Of a DNA stretch of 64,000 nucleotides, positions 63,489 to 64,000 are shown piece by piece. Position 1 is the stretch's first letter; each line of letters begins with the position of its first letter. Both the position numbers and the translations under genes were made by a program. Below the pieces are notes generated by a model. That model ran no database searches and had not been told where the DNA came from. It saw nothing but the letters and a program-made list of their open reading frames with translations. The stretch is from NCBI RefSeq assembly GCF_017695975.1, contig NZ_JAAORN010000001.1:372001-436000 (forward strand), written 5' to 3'. This DNA comes from Prochlorococcus marinus CUG1417 (GTDB lineage: Bacteria; Cyanobacteriota; Cyanobacteriia; PCC-6307; Cyanobiaceae).

Positions 63489-64000
63489 GTGCACTTTTTA
63501 ATACCAGCTGCAGGCAGTGGTAGCAGAATGAAAGCCGGGAAAAATAAATTACTTATTGATTTAGAAGGCGAGTCATTGATTTATTGGACACTTAAATCTG
63601 TATTTTCTGCAAGCTCAACAAACTGGGTTGGGATAATTGGGCAACCAAAAGATAGAGAATTATTATTAAATTCAGCTAAAGAATATGCCCAAAAAGTTCA
63701 TTGGATCAATGGTGGAGATACAAGACAACAGTCAGTTTTTAATGGTTTAAATGCACTACCAAAAGATGCTGAAAAAGTTTTAATTCATGATGGTGCTCGG
63801 TGTCTAATTAATCCTGAATTGATAGATCAATGCGCCAATCAATTAGATGGAAATGAGGGTGTAATTTTGGCTACTAAGGTAACTGACACAATAAAGGTTG
63901 TTGATAATGAGGGTTTTATCAAAGAAACACCAGATAGAAATTATTTATGGGCAGCGCAAACTCCTCAGGGCTTTTTAGTAGATAGCTTAAAAAAAGCTCA
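63489..64000 (+). CDS. ispD: 2-C-methyl-D-erythritol 4-phosphate cytidylyltransferase (truncated by window)
   Basis: Third enzyme of the non-mevalonate isoprenoid pathway. The first 170 codons show the nucleotidyltransferase motif LIPAAGSGSRMKAGKNKLLIDLEGESL and the segment RQQSVFNGL, the DGARCLI metal-site motif and the AAQTPQGF block. The frame is intact and runs off the window end, so this is a boundary effect and not a pseudogene. GTG start. It would supply phytyl and carotenoid precursors. Confidence 0.93.
   Translation, partial: MHFLIPAAGSGSRMKAGKNKLLIDLEGESLIYWTLKSVFSASSTNWVGIIGQPKDRELLLNSAKEYAQKVHWINGGDTRQQSVFNGLNALPKDAEKVLIHDGARCLINPELIDQCANQLDGNEGVILATKVTDTIKVVDNEGFIKETPDRNYLWAAQTPQGFLVDSLKKA

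Overview
The window is a dense, strongly AT-rich stretch of bacterial chromosome with very short intergenic gaps and many abutting or overlapping genes. It encodes chlorophyll synthase (chlG), NDH-1 subunit NdhB, a phylloquinone-type UbiE/MenG methyltransferase, PipX/PipY, SepF, a cyanobacterial AbrB-like regulator (cyAbrB), DUF1823, DUF2862 and DUF4278 proteins, and an aa3-type oxidase with its heme A pathway. This set, plus the base composition and compactness, points to a marine picocyanobacterium, most likely a high-light-adapted Prochlorococcus. The strain cannot be named from sequence alone. No tRNA, rRNA, insertion sequence, phage gene or CRISPR array was found. The region looks like core genome rather than a genomic island. 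TTG starts (pipX, queA, rsmB, topA and others) and GTG starts (der, pipY, sepF, mqo, birA, ispD) are common.

Layout, part 1 (0-20.8 kb). A + strand run reads aroQ-miaE-cobI-DUF1823-der-ecfT-pipX-pipY, then sepF-proC. The - strand follows with a GT4 glycosyltransferase and the run hpf/lrtA -> deoC-like -> recO. The + strand resumes with lipB, an acyl-CoA/ACP synthetase, a YlqD-like coiled coil protein, pdhC (E2) and queA. A - strand sulfur amino acid block (two cystathionine gamma-synthase-type enzymes and cysK) lies downstream of rpsD.

Layout, part 2 (20.8-39.3 kb). yidD, a thioredoxin-fold protein, murE and an SDR enzyme are on +. A class V aminotransferase, an ArsM-like methyltransferase and a compact DUF4278 unit with its own promoter, structured leader and terminator are on -. 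Next come an Nfu scaffold, mqo, lepA, a lone DppC-type permease and trmH. A four-gene + run follows: DCC thiol protein, DUF2805 protein, a 43-residue DUF2256 zinc-ribbon protein and a photolyase-related flavoprotein lacking the usual Fe-S cysteines. Two very small genes, rsmB, a class A PBP, chlG and DUF2862 complete this part.

Layout, part 3 (39.3-64 kb). hisF, ubiE/menG, a DciA-like protein, birA, a MacB-type ATPase, ndhB and topA come first. Then follow a repeat-bearing lipoprotein, a DUF2232 membrane protein, a CobT homologue, a Tat/lipoprotein solute-binding protein and an Fe-S aldo-keto reductase. ribE, cyAbrB and ctaCDE lie next to divergent ctaA-ctaB and an ABC-2 exporter pair. A protein with five perfect 45-bp repeats converges on groEL, which has its own repeat tail. 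A 59-residue membrane protein, fabG and the start of ispD end the window.

Points most worth a second look: the DUF4278 transcription unit; the DCC/DUF2805/DUF2256/photolyase module with its cluster-free photolyase; a DeoC homologue lacking the Schiff-base lysine; a fungal-type cystathionine gamma-synthase beside a bacterial one; a mini-ORF overlapping the TTG start of pipX; and perfect tandem repeats in two converging genes. All family names are assigned by reading motifs; no database search was run.
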